Below are positions 55,597-64,000 of a stretch of 64,000 nt of DNA, one piece after another. The stretch is from the NCBI RefSeq assembly GCF_000967245.1, contig NZ_KQ033877.1:389660-453659 (forward strand), written 5' to 3'. The translations under genes and the position numbers were made by a program. The DNA comes from Bombilactobacillus mellis. GTDB taxonomy: Bacteria; Bacillota; Bacilli; Lactobacillales; Lactobacillaceae. The notes under the pieces are model-generated. The model ran no database searches. It was not told the origin of the DNA and was given only the letters and a program-made list of their open reading frames with translations. The stretch's first letter is position 1; every line of letters begins with the position of its first letter.

Positions 55597-56531
55597 TGGC
55601 GGCAATTGTCGAAGAACAAAAACAAATTACCCAGATTTTAGCTCATGATATTCTTCAAAAACGCGTGTCGCATGCGTATTTATTTACCGGTGCAGATCAA
55701 TTGCAGACTACAGCTTTAGGATATTGGTTCTGTCAAGCTCTTTTTTGCCCCCATGCTCACGCCGGTTACCCCTGCTTAAAGTGTAATAATTGTCGGCGGA
55801 TTCAGAAGGGAGATTTTCCTGATGTTTCCGTTTTGCAAACGTCTAAGCAAAATTTGGGAATTGATGAAATTCGCGATTTTAAATTAACCTTGGGGCAAAC
55901 TGGTTTAGAAAACAATCACCGGGTTTTCTTAATTAAGGGTGCTGAGAAATTAACTTTAGCAGCGGAAAATAGTTTATTAAAGTTATTGGAAGAACCCGAA
56001 GGGGATTTAACAATCATTCTCTTAGCTGCTTCCCGTAGCTCGTTATTACCGACGGTTTTATCACGTGTACAAATCATTAATTTACCGGCCAGCAGTGATC
56101 AAGATTTACTGCAGCGATTGCAACAACAAGGTTATGCGCGACCGGATATAGATTTAATTCAGAAAGTACATTTAGAAGATCAGGTAATTACCGACTTGTC
56201 AGCGAATCAATTTTCTAAAATTAAAACGCAGGTACAATCATGGTTTCATCTGTTGTTAGATAATCCATTACAGGCTTTTGTTGCTGTGGCTGCTTCTATT
56301 TTGCCAATAATCGAAAATCGTTCCCAACAAGAAATATTTTGGAATTTATTAGAATGGTACTTTTCGCAAAATTTGTCCGAACAAACAGGTTCAACTTCAG
56401 CTTTGATGAAAAGCCGGCAATTAGGTGAGCAGTTTTTACACGCGCAAAAATTATGGTCCGCAAATGTTAGCTTTGAAAATAGTTTGGAACAGTTAGCTTT
56501 AGCAGCTGATTCAATCAGCAAAGGAAGTTAA
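55596..56531 (+). CDS. holB: DNA polymerase III subunit delta'
   Basis: HolB, 311 residues, clamp-loader subunit. It has [21 protein letters not shown], a degenerate P-loop lacking the GKT of DnaX, a zinc module with CNNC, and the SRC-like sensor seen as LSRVQII. It overlaps darA by one base and precedes yabA by 3. Confidence 0.92.
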   Translation: MAAIVEEQKQITQILAHDILQKRVSHAYLFTGADQLQTTALGYWFCQALFCPHAHAGYPCLKCNNCRRIQKGDFPDVSVLQTSKQNLGIDEIRDFKLTLGQTGLENNHRVFLIKGAEKLTLAAENSLLKLLEEPEGDLTIILLAASRSSLLPTVLSRVQIINLPASSDQDLLQRLQQQGYARPDIDLIQKVHLEDQVITDLSANQFSKIKTQVQSWFHLLLDNPLQAFVAVAASILPIIENRSQQEIFWNLLEWYFSQNLSEQTGSTSALMKSRQLGEQFLHAQKLWSANVSFENSLEQLALAADSISKGS

Positions 56532-56534
56532 GAG

Positions 56535-56864
56535 ATGTCACAAAAAGATTACTATGCTAAATTTACTGCATTACAAGCAGTAGCCCAGGATTTAACCCAA
56601 GAATTAGCTGCAATGAAAGAAGATATTTCGCAAGTTTTAGAAGAAAATGCTGAATTAAAAATTGAAAATGAACATTTACATGCGCGCTTGACTGAGTTAG
56701 ATGCGCAAAAGGAGCCGGAATTACCTGAGGCGCGGCGAACTTTAGAAAAACTTTATGAACAAGGATTTCATGTTTGTACAGTTTTATATGGTGCGCATCG
56801 AGAAAATAATGAAGAATGCGCCTTTTGTTTAGATGTTATTTATGGAGATCGTTCGCAAAAATGA
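56535..56864 (+). CDS. yabA: Replication initiation control protein YabA
   Basis: 109 residues. A coiled-coil N-terminal tetramerisation helix (about 10-60) is followed by a C-terminal zinc module with H, C and CAFC (FHVCTVLYGAHRENNEECAFC region, about 80-100), which in Bacillus bridges DnaA and DnaN to limit initiation. AAGGAAGT precedes ATG 56535. It overlaps rsmI as ATGA. Confidence 0.94.
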   Translation: MSQKDYYAKFTALQAVAQDLTQELAAMKEDISQVLEENAELKIENEHLHARLTELDAQKEPELPEARRTLEKLYEQGFHVCTVLYGAHRENNEECAFCLDVIYGDRSQK

Positions 56865-57736
56865 TTACTGAAGTGAAGAGTTTTGTGCCGCAAAAACAGG
56901 GTTGTTTGTATTTAGTACCAACCCCCATTGGCAATTTGGATGATATGAGTATGCGTGCAATCCAAACATTAAAAGAAGTTGATTTGATTGCGGCCGAAGA
57001 TACGCGCAATACGCAAAAATTATTAAATCATTTTGCTATTCATACTAAACAAATTAGTTTTCATGAACATAATACCCAGCAAAGATTGCCGGAATTACTA
57101 CAAAAATTACAAGCGGGTTATAATCTGGCACAGGTGAGTGATGCGGGAATGCCTTCTATTAGTGATCCGGGCCAAGAATTAGTAGCAGCTTGCGTTCAAA
57201 AGCAAATTCCCGTCGTCCCGCTACCGGGACCCAATGCGGCTTTAACGGCGCTGATTGCTTCGGGACTTGTGCCCCAGCCGTTTTATTTTTATGGCTTTTT
57301 GCCGCGTAAGTCCAAACTACGACAAAAAGCCCTACAACAATTAAGCCAATTAACTGAAACTTTTATTTTGTACGAATCACCTTTTCGGGTAAAAAAGACG
57401 GTAGCTTTATTGAGCGAATACCTCGGCAGTACCAGGCAAATTGTACTTGCGCGGGAATTGACGAAAGTTCATGAGGCTTTTTTACGCGGAACGTTAGCGC
57501 AAGTGCAAGAGTATTTTGCTAATAACGAACCCCGCGGGGAATATGTCTTAATTGTGGCTGGAGCATCTGACAGTGTGACGATTTCCCAGCCAGCGGATGT
57601 CCAGTTATTAGAATTGGTTAAACAACAAGTGGCTCAAGGCTTAAAACCCAACGCAGCAATTAAAACTATTGCTCAAAAGTATCAGCTGAGCCGCCAGTAC
57701 GTTTATAATCTTTATCATGGATTGGAGGATAAATAA
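56861..57736 (+). CDS. rsmI: 16S rRNA 2'-O-methyltransferase RsmI
   Basis: RsmI, 291 residues, methylates C1402 ribose in 16S rRNA. LVPTPIGNLDDMS (about 18-30), AAEDTRNTQKLL, and VSDAGMPSISDPG (about 90-102) are the tetrapyrrole-methylase fold motifs. A longer in-frame reading from 56816 lies inside yabA; ATG 56861, overlapping the yabA stop as ATGA, is preferred. It overlaps the next gene by one base. Confidence 0.94.
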   Translation: MITEVKSFVPQKQGCLYLVPTPIGNLDDMSMRAIQTLKEVDLIAAEDTRNTQKLLNHFAIHTKQISFHEHNTQQRLPELLQKLQAGYNLAQVSDAGMPSISDPGQELVAACVQKQIPVVPLPGPNAALTALIASGLVPQPFYFYGFLPRKSKLRQKALQQLSQLTETFILYESPFRVKKTVALLSEYLGSTRQIVLARELTKVHEAFLRGTLAQVQEYFANNEPRGEYVLIVAGASDSVTISQPADVQLLELVKQQVAQGLKPNAAIKTIAQKYQLSRQYVYNLYHGLEDK

Positions 57737-58473
57737 TGGGACAACAATATCAAGAAACGAAAGTTATTCCTTTTTACAGTACAAATGCTACTTCTGAGAT
57801 CAATATTTCCGCCTTATTTAATGAAATGCTGTTGGTATCTGAACATCAATTGCATGCGGTCGGAATTGATTCTCAGCAGATGGTAGCTCAAGGAATTGGT
57901 TGGGTTGTCACTAAGTACCATTTAGAAATTAAGAGATTGCCGCGAATTAATGAAAAGGTCACAATTGTTACGGAAGCTAACAGTTATAATAAATTTTTTT
58001 GTTATCGGACTTTTACGCTTTATGATAGTCAAGGACAGCAATTGTTACATCTGTTGAGCAACTGGGTCATGATGGATATTAAAAAACGTTCCATGATTGA
58101 GGTTATACCTGAAACTATGGCTAAAATTGGTTGTGAATATTCAACGGATATTTGGCGCTTTCCACGAATTCAACGTTTTAAATATTCACAATCACCGCAG
58201 ATTTATCGAACTCGTTTTTTTGATATTGATGTTAATGGTCATGTTAACAATTCCATTTATTTAGATTGGATGCTGGATTCTTTAGGCAAGGATTTCTTAA
58301 TGCAGCATCAATTACAGACTTTGGACATTAAATATGATCGAGAAGTGGCCTATGGGCAATCTGTCCAGAGTTTTGTCCAATTGGAAGACAACTTAATCAG
58401 CCATCACCAAATCTTGACGGATAACAAAGTTAATGCTCAAGCCCAAATGCAGTGGCAGCAGCGTCAAAAATAA
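57736..58473 (+). CDS. Acyl-ACP thioesterase
   Basis: 245 residues, double hot-dog fold of the FatA/FatB (PF01643) family that releases fatty acids from acyl carrier protein. The active Asn/His region is seen at DIDVNGHVNNSIYLDWM (about 172-188); the first half has INISALFNEMLLVSEHQL and ITKYHLEIKRLP-like residues. It follows rsmI by a one-base overlap, so it ends the tmk operon. No terminator is evident behind it. Confidence 0.9.
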   Translation: MGQQYQETKVIPFYSTNATSEINISALFNEMLLVSEHQLHAVGIDSQQMVAQGIGWVVTKYHLEIKRLPRINEKVTIVTEANSYNKFFCYRTFTLYDSQGQQLLHLLSNWVMMDIKKRSMIEVIPETMAKIGCEYSTDIWRFPRIQRFKYSQSPQIYRTRFFDIDVNGHVNNSIYLDWMLDSLGKDFLMQHQLQTLDIKYDREVAYGQSVQSFVQLEDNLISHHQILTDNKVNAQAQMQWQQRQK

Positions 58474-58571
58474 AAAAGTGGTGAATGCATAAATATTTTA
58501 ATAAGCATAATTGTTAAATTAATATTGTGATCTATAGCCTTTTCAAGTTTCTACTGCTTATTTACGACAGT

Positions 58572-59219
58572 TTATTTTTGCCCGTCCCACTCTTGTTGAA
58601 ACTCCGTTAAAAATTGTTGCATATATTGACTACGTTGTTGAGCTAATTTTTTACCGGCTTTAGTATTCATAAGATTTTGCAAATGAAGCAGTTTTTCATA
58701 AAAATGGTTGATAGTAGTTGTCTGATGGTGTCGATACTGAAAGTGATTGCTTAATTTTTCGGGCTGGAGATGGGGATCATAAATAGGTTGTTGGTGGCTG
58801 CCGCCATAGGCAAAAGCCCGCGCAATTCCAATAGCACCCAAAGCATCTAAACGATCGGCATCTTGCACATATTGTCCAAATAACGGTAACTTCTGTTGTT
58901 GTGCAATATTTTTAGAAAACGACATCTGTGTAATTGTACTAATAATATCTTTTTGTTGTGAGGCATTAAATCCGGCCGTGGTTAATAAGTTACGAATTTG
59001 ACTGAGAGCTTTTTGAGGATCAGCAACTATTTTTTCATCCATGGTATCATGTAAATAACTGGCAGCATTAATTTCATCATTATAAGTTGCTGTCGAAAAA
59101 TCTTGCTGCCATAGTTTCTGGGCACTGACTGCTACTCGTTGACAATGATAAAAGTCATGACCGCTAACATCCATTTGTAAAATTCTTTTAGTATATGCTT
59201 TAATTAAGTTTAAATTCAA
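58572..59219 (-). CDS. HD-domain phosphohydrolase
   Basis: 215 residues, small HD-domain metal-dependent phosphohydrolase. HDFYHCQRV (about 21-29), the central HD pair in YLHDTMDEK (about 53-61), and QDADRLDALGAIGIAR (about 124-139) give the H...HD...D ligands. Substrate unknown. TTG 59219 follows GAGGAGG with 8-base spacing. It is a lone minus-strand gene. Confidence 0.88.
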   Translation of the reverse strand: MNLNLIKAYTKRILQMDVSGHDFYHCQRVAVSAQKLWQQDFSTATYNDEINAASYLHDTMDEKIVADPQKALSQIRNLLTTAGFNASQQKDIISTITQMSFSKNIAQQQKLPLFGQYVQDADRLDALGAIGIARAFAYGGSHQQPIYDPHLQPEKLSNHFQYRHHQTTTINHFYEKLLHLQNLMNTKAGKKLAQQRSQYMQQFLTEFQQEWDGQK

Positions 59220-59296
59220 TTTAAATCGCCTCCTCTTTATGATAACAGATCCGACGTTTGGTATAATATAAATAGTTAAATGAGAGAAGTGAGCAT

Positions 59297-59623
59297 ATGA
59301 AGGCAGCGGAAATTTTAATTACGACTACAGAAAAAATTCCGGGTAAAGAGTATGAAATTATAGGAGAGGTTTTTGGATTGTCAACCCAATCCAAAAATAT
59401 GATTAGTGATATGGGTGCTGGTTTAAAAAGTATTGTTGGCGGAGAGATTAGGGCGTATACAAGAATGTCGCATACAGCCCGTGATAAAGCTTTGGAACGT
59501 TTACGCCAAGAAGCCAGCGATTTAAATGCTGATGCGGTGGTAATGATGCGTTTTGATTCTGGATCAATGGCTAATGATATGCAATCAGTCGTTGCTTATG
59601 GTACGGCTGTTCGTTTTATTTAG
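59297..59623 (+). CDS. YbjQ/UPF0145 family protein
   Basis: 108 residues. The family sequence [20 protein letters not shown] at the start and [18 protein letters not shown] near 75 are clear. YbjQ proteins form pentamers or larger rings of unknown function; a metal-binding role is only suggested by their database name. A TATAAT box lies at about 59263-59268. ATG 59297 follows AGAAGTG. Confidence 0.88.
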   Translation: MKAAEILITTTEKIPGKEYEIIGEVFGLSTQSKNMISDMGAGLKSIVGGEIRAYTRMSHTARDKALERLRQEASDLNADAVVMMRFDSGSMANDMQSVVAYGTAVRFI

Positions 59624-59661
59624 TGTGCTTTTAGTGTGAAAGCAATAAGGGGGGAATTACA

Positions 59662-60201
59662 ATGCAAAACGATCTTCTTGTTTGTCCAAATTGTGGAAAT
59701 TATGTAGCGGTAGGAATGCCTAATTGTCCTTATTGCGGCCGAGTTTTGACTAATGTAGGCTATAGCAATCAAGGCTCAGTGCCACCACCACAACAGGTTA
59801 ATACTCCTGCTCCTAATTTTAATCCTAATCCCAATAGCAATACTCAGATGGAAGTTCCTGTTTCGCAGCCGCCGACTTCTAAAAAAGTTCAGGATTCAAA
59901 AACCTCGGGATCTTCGGCTGTGGAGCCCTTATCTTTAGCAGGATTTTTGCTGGGCTTATTATCATTAATTGCTCAATGGGGAGGATTACTTGGCAGTGTC
60001 GCCATTGTCACAGCGGCTTTAGCCTTAAATAAGCATGTACGAGGCAAAGATAAAGCGCTGGCAATCGCAGGAATTATTCTGGGTGTGGTCAGTTTAGTAT
60101 GCTTGATTGTTGAATTAATTTATCTCGGCCATACGCTTTCATCTTTCACTCATTTATTGAATAGTTTACGTAACGGTATTCAGCAATTAATTAATCATTG
60201 A
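59662..60201 (+). CDS. Zinc-ribbon membrane protein, DUF4190-like
   Basis: 179 residues. An N-terminal zinc ribbon (CPNCG ... CPYCG, residues 8-26), a Pro/Asn/Gln-rich linker (about 38-75), then two membrane helices (about 92-122 and 131-153) with the GxxLGxxSL pattern of DUF4190. Function unknown. Its TGA overlaps the ATG of the response regulator (TGATG), so it heads the Bce-type operon. GGGGGGAA precedes ATG 59662. Confidence 0.75.
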   Translation: MQNDLLVCPNCGNYVAVGMPNCPYCGRVLTNVGYSNQGSVPPPQQVNTPAPNFNPNPNSNTQMEVPVSQPPTSKKVQDSKTSGSSAVEPLSLAGFLLGLLSLIAQWGGLLGSVAIVTAALALNKHVRGKDKALAIAGIILGVVSLVCLIVELIYLGHTLSSFTHLLNSLRNGIQQLINH

Positions 60202-60887
60202 TGGGGTTTTTAGATTTGACTAAAATTTTATTGATTGAAGATAATTCTGACATTTTACAAGCTATGCAGGAAAGATTGACTAAATGGCAATATCAAAGCT
60301 TTACGATTGAAAATTGGCAACAGGTGACACAATCCGTAGTGCAAATTGAGCCCGATTTAATTGTTATGGATATAACTTTACCGGTTTTTGACGGCTTTTA
60401 TTGGACGAAACAGATTCGTTCTTTTTCCGAAGTGCCAATTCTTTTTGTATCTGCAGCACAAATGGACCCCAATGCCGTTCGGGCTATTGCCAGCGGCGCT
60501 GATGATTATTTGGTAAAACCCTTTTCGTTGGATGTTTTCATCTCTAAAATTCAAGCGATTCTCAGACGAACACAAAGAGAAATTAAAGAAGAGCTGCTTT
60601 TTCAAAATTATCATTTAAATATATTAACTAATGAAGTTAGCTATCAGCAGCAGACGGTTAAATTGACTCCTACTGAAGGACTCATTTTAAAATTATTTTT
60701 TTTACAACCTGATCAAACTTTGTCGAAAGAGGATTTACGGCAGAAGATTTGGCAAAGTGGCAAATTTTTGGATGATGCAATATTGAATGTAAATATGAGT
60801 CGTTTGCGTAATAAAATTGCTCCTTTACATTTACAAGAACATTTGATCACGGAGCGCGGCCGCGGCTACCGCTTGGTAAGTTCATGA
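60201..60887 (+). CDS. BceR-like response regulator, OmpR family
   Basis: 228 residues. Receiver domain (about 7-118) has the phosphoacceptor Asp57 in VMDITLP and the conserved Lys in YLVKPFS; the C-terminal winged helix (about 135-228) follows. ATG 60201 overlaps the preceding stop, implying coupling; TTG 60216, giving the usual MTKILLIEDN, is an alternative. Its context with a short kinase and an ABC pair identifies it with the BceR/GraR type that responds to cell-wall antibiotics. Confidence 0.9.
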   Translation: MGFLDLTKILLIEDNSDILQAMQERLTKWQYQSFTIENWQQVTQSVVQIEPDLIVMDITLPVFDGFYWTKQIRSFSEVPILFVSAAQMDPNAVRAIASGADDYLVKPFSLDVFISKIQAILRRTQREIKEELLFQNYHLNILTNEVSYQQQTVKLTPTEGLILKLFFLQPDQTLSKEDLRQKIWQSGKFLDDAILNVNMSRLRNKIAPLHLQEHLITERGRGYRLVSS

Positions 60888-61855
60888 AAATTTGGAAATT
60901 AGTATGGAAACAATGGCCTTGGCTTGTAGGATACATAATTGTTTTGCTGATTTTAGCATTATTTTTTCAATTGTATAATTTACCCAGTAATCTGGTAGGG
61001 GATTTATTGCGTTATACCTGGTTTATTTGCCTGGCAGTTATTGGTGGCCGAGCAATTTATCAGGCGCAGCAACTTAAAAAACTCCAGCAATTAAAAACTC
61101 AAAAAAGCCCCGCTGTCCCTCATTTTTCTCATCCAGTGTTACAAGCCTACAGTCAGGCCTTTCAGGAATGCAAACAACAATTGTTTAACTTGCAACAGCA
61201 ACAAGACCGACGCAAAGTTAACCAGCAGGATTACCTTAAAATTTGGAGCCATGAAATCAAAACCCCCTTGACTGCTTTAGCAATTTTGGCTGAAGATCAA
61301 ACTCAAGTACCCAGTAGTCAGGTTCAGCAGCAAATTTCTTTAATTCAAAATCAATTGGACTTGTTATTAAATTATCAACGTTTTGCCGATTTTCATCATG
61401 ATTTAGACTTTGGCTGGCAAAAAACTGCTGTCTTGCTGCAACCGATTATTCAAAAATATGCCATTTTCTTTGCTCAAAAACATCTACATTTGCATTTGGA
61501 AGTAGAGTCACAACAGTTATTAACTGACTCCAAATGGTTTAGTGTCGTTTTAGAGCAAATAATTTTTAATGCTATCAAATATTCCCCACCGCAGACGACT
61601 ATTACGATTCACGCTCAAGACCAGCAATTATTGATTCAAGATCAAGGAATCGGCATTGCCAGCACAGATTTGCCCCGTATCTTTGAACCTGGATTTACAG
61701 GCAGTAATGGTCGTAAACAACAAGTGGCTACAGGGATGGGCTTGTATTTAGCTTTTAATATTTGTCAACGTTTAAATATTAATTTACAAGTGCAGTCGCA
61801 GTTAAATCAAGGTACAACTGTGATTTTAGGTTTTGCTCAGTCAGATATTCGTTAA
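60884..61855 (+). CDS. BceS-like intramembrane-sensing histidine kinase
   Basis: 323 residues. Two membrane helices (about 12-30 and 43-60) leave only about a dozen residues outside, so there is no sensor domain; in this type the BceAB transporter is the sensor. The phosphoacceptor His123 lies in WSHEIKTPLT, and the catalytic domain follows with NAIKYSP, DQGIGI and GMGLYLA. It overlaps the regulator gene by 4 bases. Confidence 0.92.
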   Translation: MKIWKLVWKQWPWLVGYIIVLLILALFFQLYNLPSNLVGDLLRYTWFICLAVIGGRAIYQAQQLKKLQQLKTQKSPAVPHFSHPVLQAYSQAFQECKQQLFNLQQQQDRRKVNQQDYLKIWSHEIKTPLTALAILAEDQTQVPSSQVQQQISLIQNQLDLLLNYQRFADFHHDLDFGWQKTAVLLQPIIQKYAIFFAQKHLHLHLEVESQQLLTDSKWFSVVLEQIIFNAIKYSPPQTTITIHAQDQQLLIQDQGIGIASTDLPRIFEPGFTGSNGRKQQVATGMGLYLAFNICQRLNINLQVQSQLNQGTTVILGFAQSDIR

Positions 61856-61872
61856 AATAACAAATTGTAAGG

Positions 61873-61915
61873 TTCCTAACCAGAATGTAACTAGTAGCTG
61901 GTTAGGAATTTTTTT
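61873..61915 (+). terminator. Terminator between the kinase and the transporter genes
   Basis: TTCCTAACCAG (61873-61883) pairs with CTGGTTAGGAA (61898-61908), followed by Ts to 61915. It splits the two-component genes from the ABC genes, which must then be separately expressed or depend on read-through. Confidence 0.88.
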
Positions 61916-61946
61916 ATACTAAGAATCATAAAGGAGGCAAACAATA

Positions 61947-62750
61947 ATGACTTTATTAGCTTTAAAACATGTAAGCCGGATATTTGGGAAAGCTCCCAAC
62001 AATCAAGTGACAGCCTTGCGTGATATTTCCTTAGAAGTTAATGCAGGCGATTATGTTGCAATTATGGGGGAATCAGGTGCAGGAAAAACCACCTTATTAA
62101 ATATTATTGCTACTTTGGATCAGGTGAGCAGCGGCCAAGTGTTACTGAACAGTCAAGATGTCAGTCAATTACCGGAAAAAGAGGCTGCTAAATTTCGCCG
62201 TCGGAATTTAGGATTTGTCTTTCAGAATTTTAATTTATTGGATACATTCAATAATCAAGATAATATCTTTTTACCATTAGTGTTGGATCGTCAACCCTTA
62301 TCTTTAATGAAAAAGCGTCTATTGCCATTGGCTCAGCAATTAGAAATTACAGATATTTTGCAACGTTTTCCTTACGAAGTCTCAGGCGGTCAGCGTCAAA
62401 GAGTAGCAGCGGCTAGAGCTTTAATTACTCAACCCCAATTATTACTGGCTGATGAGCCTACAGGAGCATTGGATTCACAAAATTCACAACGTTTATTAAA
62501 TGCTTTTGAACAAATTAATCAAGCGGGACAAACTATTTTATTAGTTACGCACAGTGCGGCCACGGCCGCTCATTCGCGGAGAACGCTTTTTATTAAAGAC
62601 GGCATAATTTATCATGAATTGTTTCGCGGCCAACAGTCGTTTGATTCCTATCTGCAGAAAATTAATAATAGTCTGCTGGCTTTGATGACCACAGAAAGAG
62701 GGGGTGCTGATGTTGATTCATCTCAAACTGGCCAAAAGCACTTTGTTTAG
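61947..62750 (+). CDS. BceA-like ABC transporter ATPase
   Basis: 267 residues, ATPase of a peptide-antibiotic detoxification and sensing transporter. Walker A GESGAGKT (about 41-48), the signature VSGGQRQRVAAARAL (about 145) and Walker B LLADEPTGALD (about 168) are intact, in the MacB/LolD-like branch. AAAGGAGG precedes ATG 61947. It overlaps bceB by 41 bases. Confidence 0.92.
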   Translation: MTLLALKHVSRIFGKAPNNQVTALRDISLEVNAGDYVAIMGESGAGKTTLLNIIATLDQVSSGQVLLNSQDVSQLPEKEAAKFRRRNLGFVFQNFNLLDTFNNQDNIFLPLVLDRQPLSLMKKRLLPLAQQLEITDILQRFPYEVSGGQRQRVAAARALITQPQLLLADEPTGALDSQNSQRLLNAFEQINQAGQTILLVTHSAATAAHSRRTLFIKDGIIYHELFRGQQSFDSYLQKINNSLLALMTTERGGADVDSSQTGQKHFV

Positions 62751-64000
62751 AAATAAACAGCAGTATAGCTTATTTGTTTTTGTGGTAGGAATTTTATTAG
62801 CGCTCAATTTTATTTTTTTGAATTTGATGAATAATACTACTTTAAAAAATAGCAGTAATGGTATTTATGTCATTGCCATGACGCGCATCTGTGCCGCTTT
62901 TGTTTTATTTTTATCCTTTATTTTCATGTTTTATGTTAATAGTTTTATTATGAAGCAACGTAATGGCGAATTAGGATTATTTAACATTCTTGGGCTTACC
63001 CGCGGAGATTTACGTTTAATTATTTGTCTGGAAAATTGCTTTTTATATCTTTTGAGTTTAATTCTGGGCTTAATTTTGGGAACTAGTTTTTTAAAGTTAG
63101 CTTTTTTGATTTTACAAAAGTTTATGCATATTAAAGGATTACAGGAACAATTTGGCGGGCTGCCTTTTGTTCAAGTAGCCATAATCTTTATGATTATGTT
63201 CGGCTTTATTTTTCTATATGATATTTTTTGTTTACAAAAAATTAAACCCATGGCTTTATGGAATCAAGCTTATCAAGGAGAGAAACGTCCAAAAAATCAT
63301 TGGCTCATGGGAATTTTAGGGGTGTTGTTACTGGCAGGAGGCTATGCGATTGCAGTATCTACCAAACCTAATTTAAATAGTCTTATCCAATTTATTTTTG
63401 CTATTTTTTTGGTTGTAATTGGAATTTATTTAACTTTTATTGCCGGCAGTATCACCTTACTCAGTTTTTTACAAAAAAGGCCCCAATTTTATTATCGGCC
63501 GAATCATTTTATTTCTATTTCCGGGATGTTGTATCGGATGAAACAAAATGGTGCAGGGTTAGCTTCTATTTGTTTATTATGTACTACCATTTTGGTTACA
63601 CTGATTACGACCATTAGTGTTTATCAAGGTACGACAGAGATTTTAAAATTATTTAATCCTTATGATGTTATGTTGACAACGAATAAGCCCTTGACAGCTA
63701 GTGATCAACAAAGATTACACGTTTTGGCTCAGGCTAATCAGGTACAGATGAAATCGCCACAAAAAATAAAAATGACTGTACCTACTCCAGGTATCTGGAA
63801 AGATAACAAGTTTCAATTAGGTAATTCTGCTGATAGTACCGATACAATAACGACTATAACGCTGGCAGATTATAACCGTTTGGAACAGCAACAGCGCCAA
63901 CTGAAGGCTCACCAAATCTTAATTTATACTTCTAATCAAAAATCTCAACCCAAAAATGTAATTATTAATGGTGCTAGTTATCAAGTAATTCCACTAAAAC
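62710..64000 (+). CDS. BceB-like ABC permease, 5' part
   Basis: Partial: 430 codons are visible and the frame is open at the window end. It begins MLIHLKLAKSTLFRNKQQYS, has a first membrane helix, then the FtsX-type core (KQRNGELGLFNILGLTRGDL). After three more helices comes a further helix pair and the start of the large extracellular domain (about 300 on), which in the Bce family binds the peptide or its lipid complex. AGGGGGTG precedes ATG 62710. The rest lies outside the window. Confidence 0.88.
   Translation, partial: MLIHLKLAKSTLFRNKQQYSLFVFVVGILLALNFIFLNLMNNTTLKNSSNGIYVIAMTRICAAFVLFLSFIFMFYVNSFIMKQRNGELGLFNILGLTRGDLRLIICLENCFLYLLSLILGLILGTSFLKLAFLILQKFMHIKGLQEQFGGLPFVQVAIIFMIMFGFIFLYDIFCLQKIKPMALWNQAYQGEKRPKNHWLMGILGVLLLAGGYAIAVSTKPNLNSLIQFIFAIFLVVIGIYLTFIAGSITLLSFLQKRPQFYYRPNHFISISGMLYRMKQNGAGLASICLLCTTILVTLITTISVYQGTTEILKLFNPYDVMLTTNKPLTASDQQRLHVLAQANQVQMKSPQKIKMTVPTPGIWKDNKFQLGNSADSTDTITTITLADYNRLEQQQRQLKAHQILIYTSNQKSQPKNVIINGASYQVIPLK

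Noticed and set aside
1-64000. CRISPR arrays, tRNA or rRNA genes, insertion sequences and prophage
   Set aside because: No regularly spaced repeats, cloverleaf-like blocks, transposase reading frames or phage genes were recognised on reading through the window; a dedicated tRNA search could not be run.

Overview
The window comes from a low-GC Gram-positive bacterium, most likely a Lactobacillaceae member. This rests on Lactobacillales-type gene order, many GTG and TTG starts behind strong GGAGG ribosome-binding sites, a PepC-type aminopeptidase, an ECF transporter (ecfA1-ecfA2-ecfT) fused to the end of the ribosomal cluster, and a Bce-type antimicrobial-peptide module. The genus cannot be fixed from sequence alone. 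No rRNA or tRNA gene, CRISPR array, insertion sequence or prophage was recognised.

Layout. (1) 1-13750: the S10-spc-alpha ribosomal supercluster, from the end of rpsJ through rplC ... secY-adk-infA-rpmJ-rpsM-rpsK-rpoA-rplQ. (2) 13854-18811: a MagIII-like DNA glycosylase on the minus strand, then ecfA1-ecfA2-ecfT-truA, and rplM-rpsI behind their own promoter and L13 leader, ending in a strong terminator. (3) 18812-31002: a more individual region of single genes and short operons. It holds a decayed small gene, a HAD phosphatase, a DUF5067-type membrane protein, a 74-residue protein of unknown function, a CDF metal exporter, lepB, an AEC transporter, a phosphoglycerate mutase, a Kup potassium transporter, a serine hydrolase, pepC, a GNAT acetyltransferase and rpiA. 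(4) 31075-43186: housekeeping, with dut-radA, gltX, cysS-mrnC-rlmB-yacP, a secreted D,D-carboxypeptidase, a SigH-type sigma factor, rpmG-secE, nusG, rplK-rplA and rplJ-rplL with their leader RNAs. (5) 43255-45880: panE, and a T-box-controlled minus-strand unit (41-residue ORF plus a hydratase/decarboxylase-family gene), plus a DUF4870 protein. (6) 45962-58473: rsmC-like gene-tadA, the small SRP RNA, dnaX-ybaB-recR, an inserted block (divergent LepA paralogue with TetR, tag, gpsA), then tmk-darA-holB-yabA-rsmI-thioesterase. (7) 58572-64000: an HD hydrolase, a YbjQ-family protein, and a zinc-ribbon membrane protein leading into a BceRS-BceAB type module, with bceB running off the end.

How it fits together. 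Most of the window is translation machinery whose expression appears to be adjusted by leader RNAs: an L13 leader, an L10 leader, two copies of an L1-binding-like element (before rplK and before rplA), a promoter-proximal hairpin before infA, and a hairpin before nusG. The less ordinary parts are the TetR-LepA paralogue operon with a palindromic operator at its promoter, the T-box operon with a tiny coupled first ORF, and the Bce module. The known housekeeping genes are confident; start sites were adjusted wherever a ribosome-binding site decides them.
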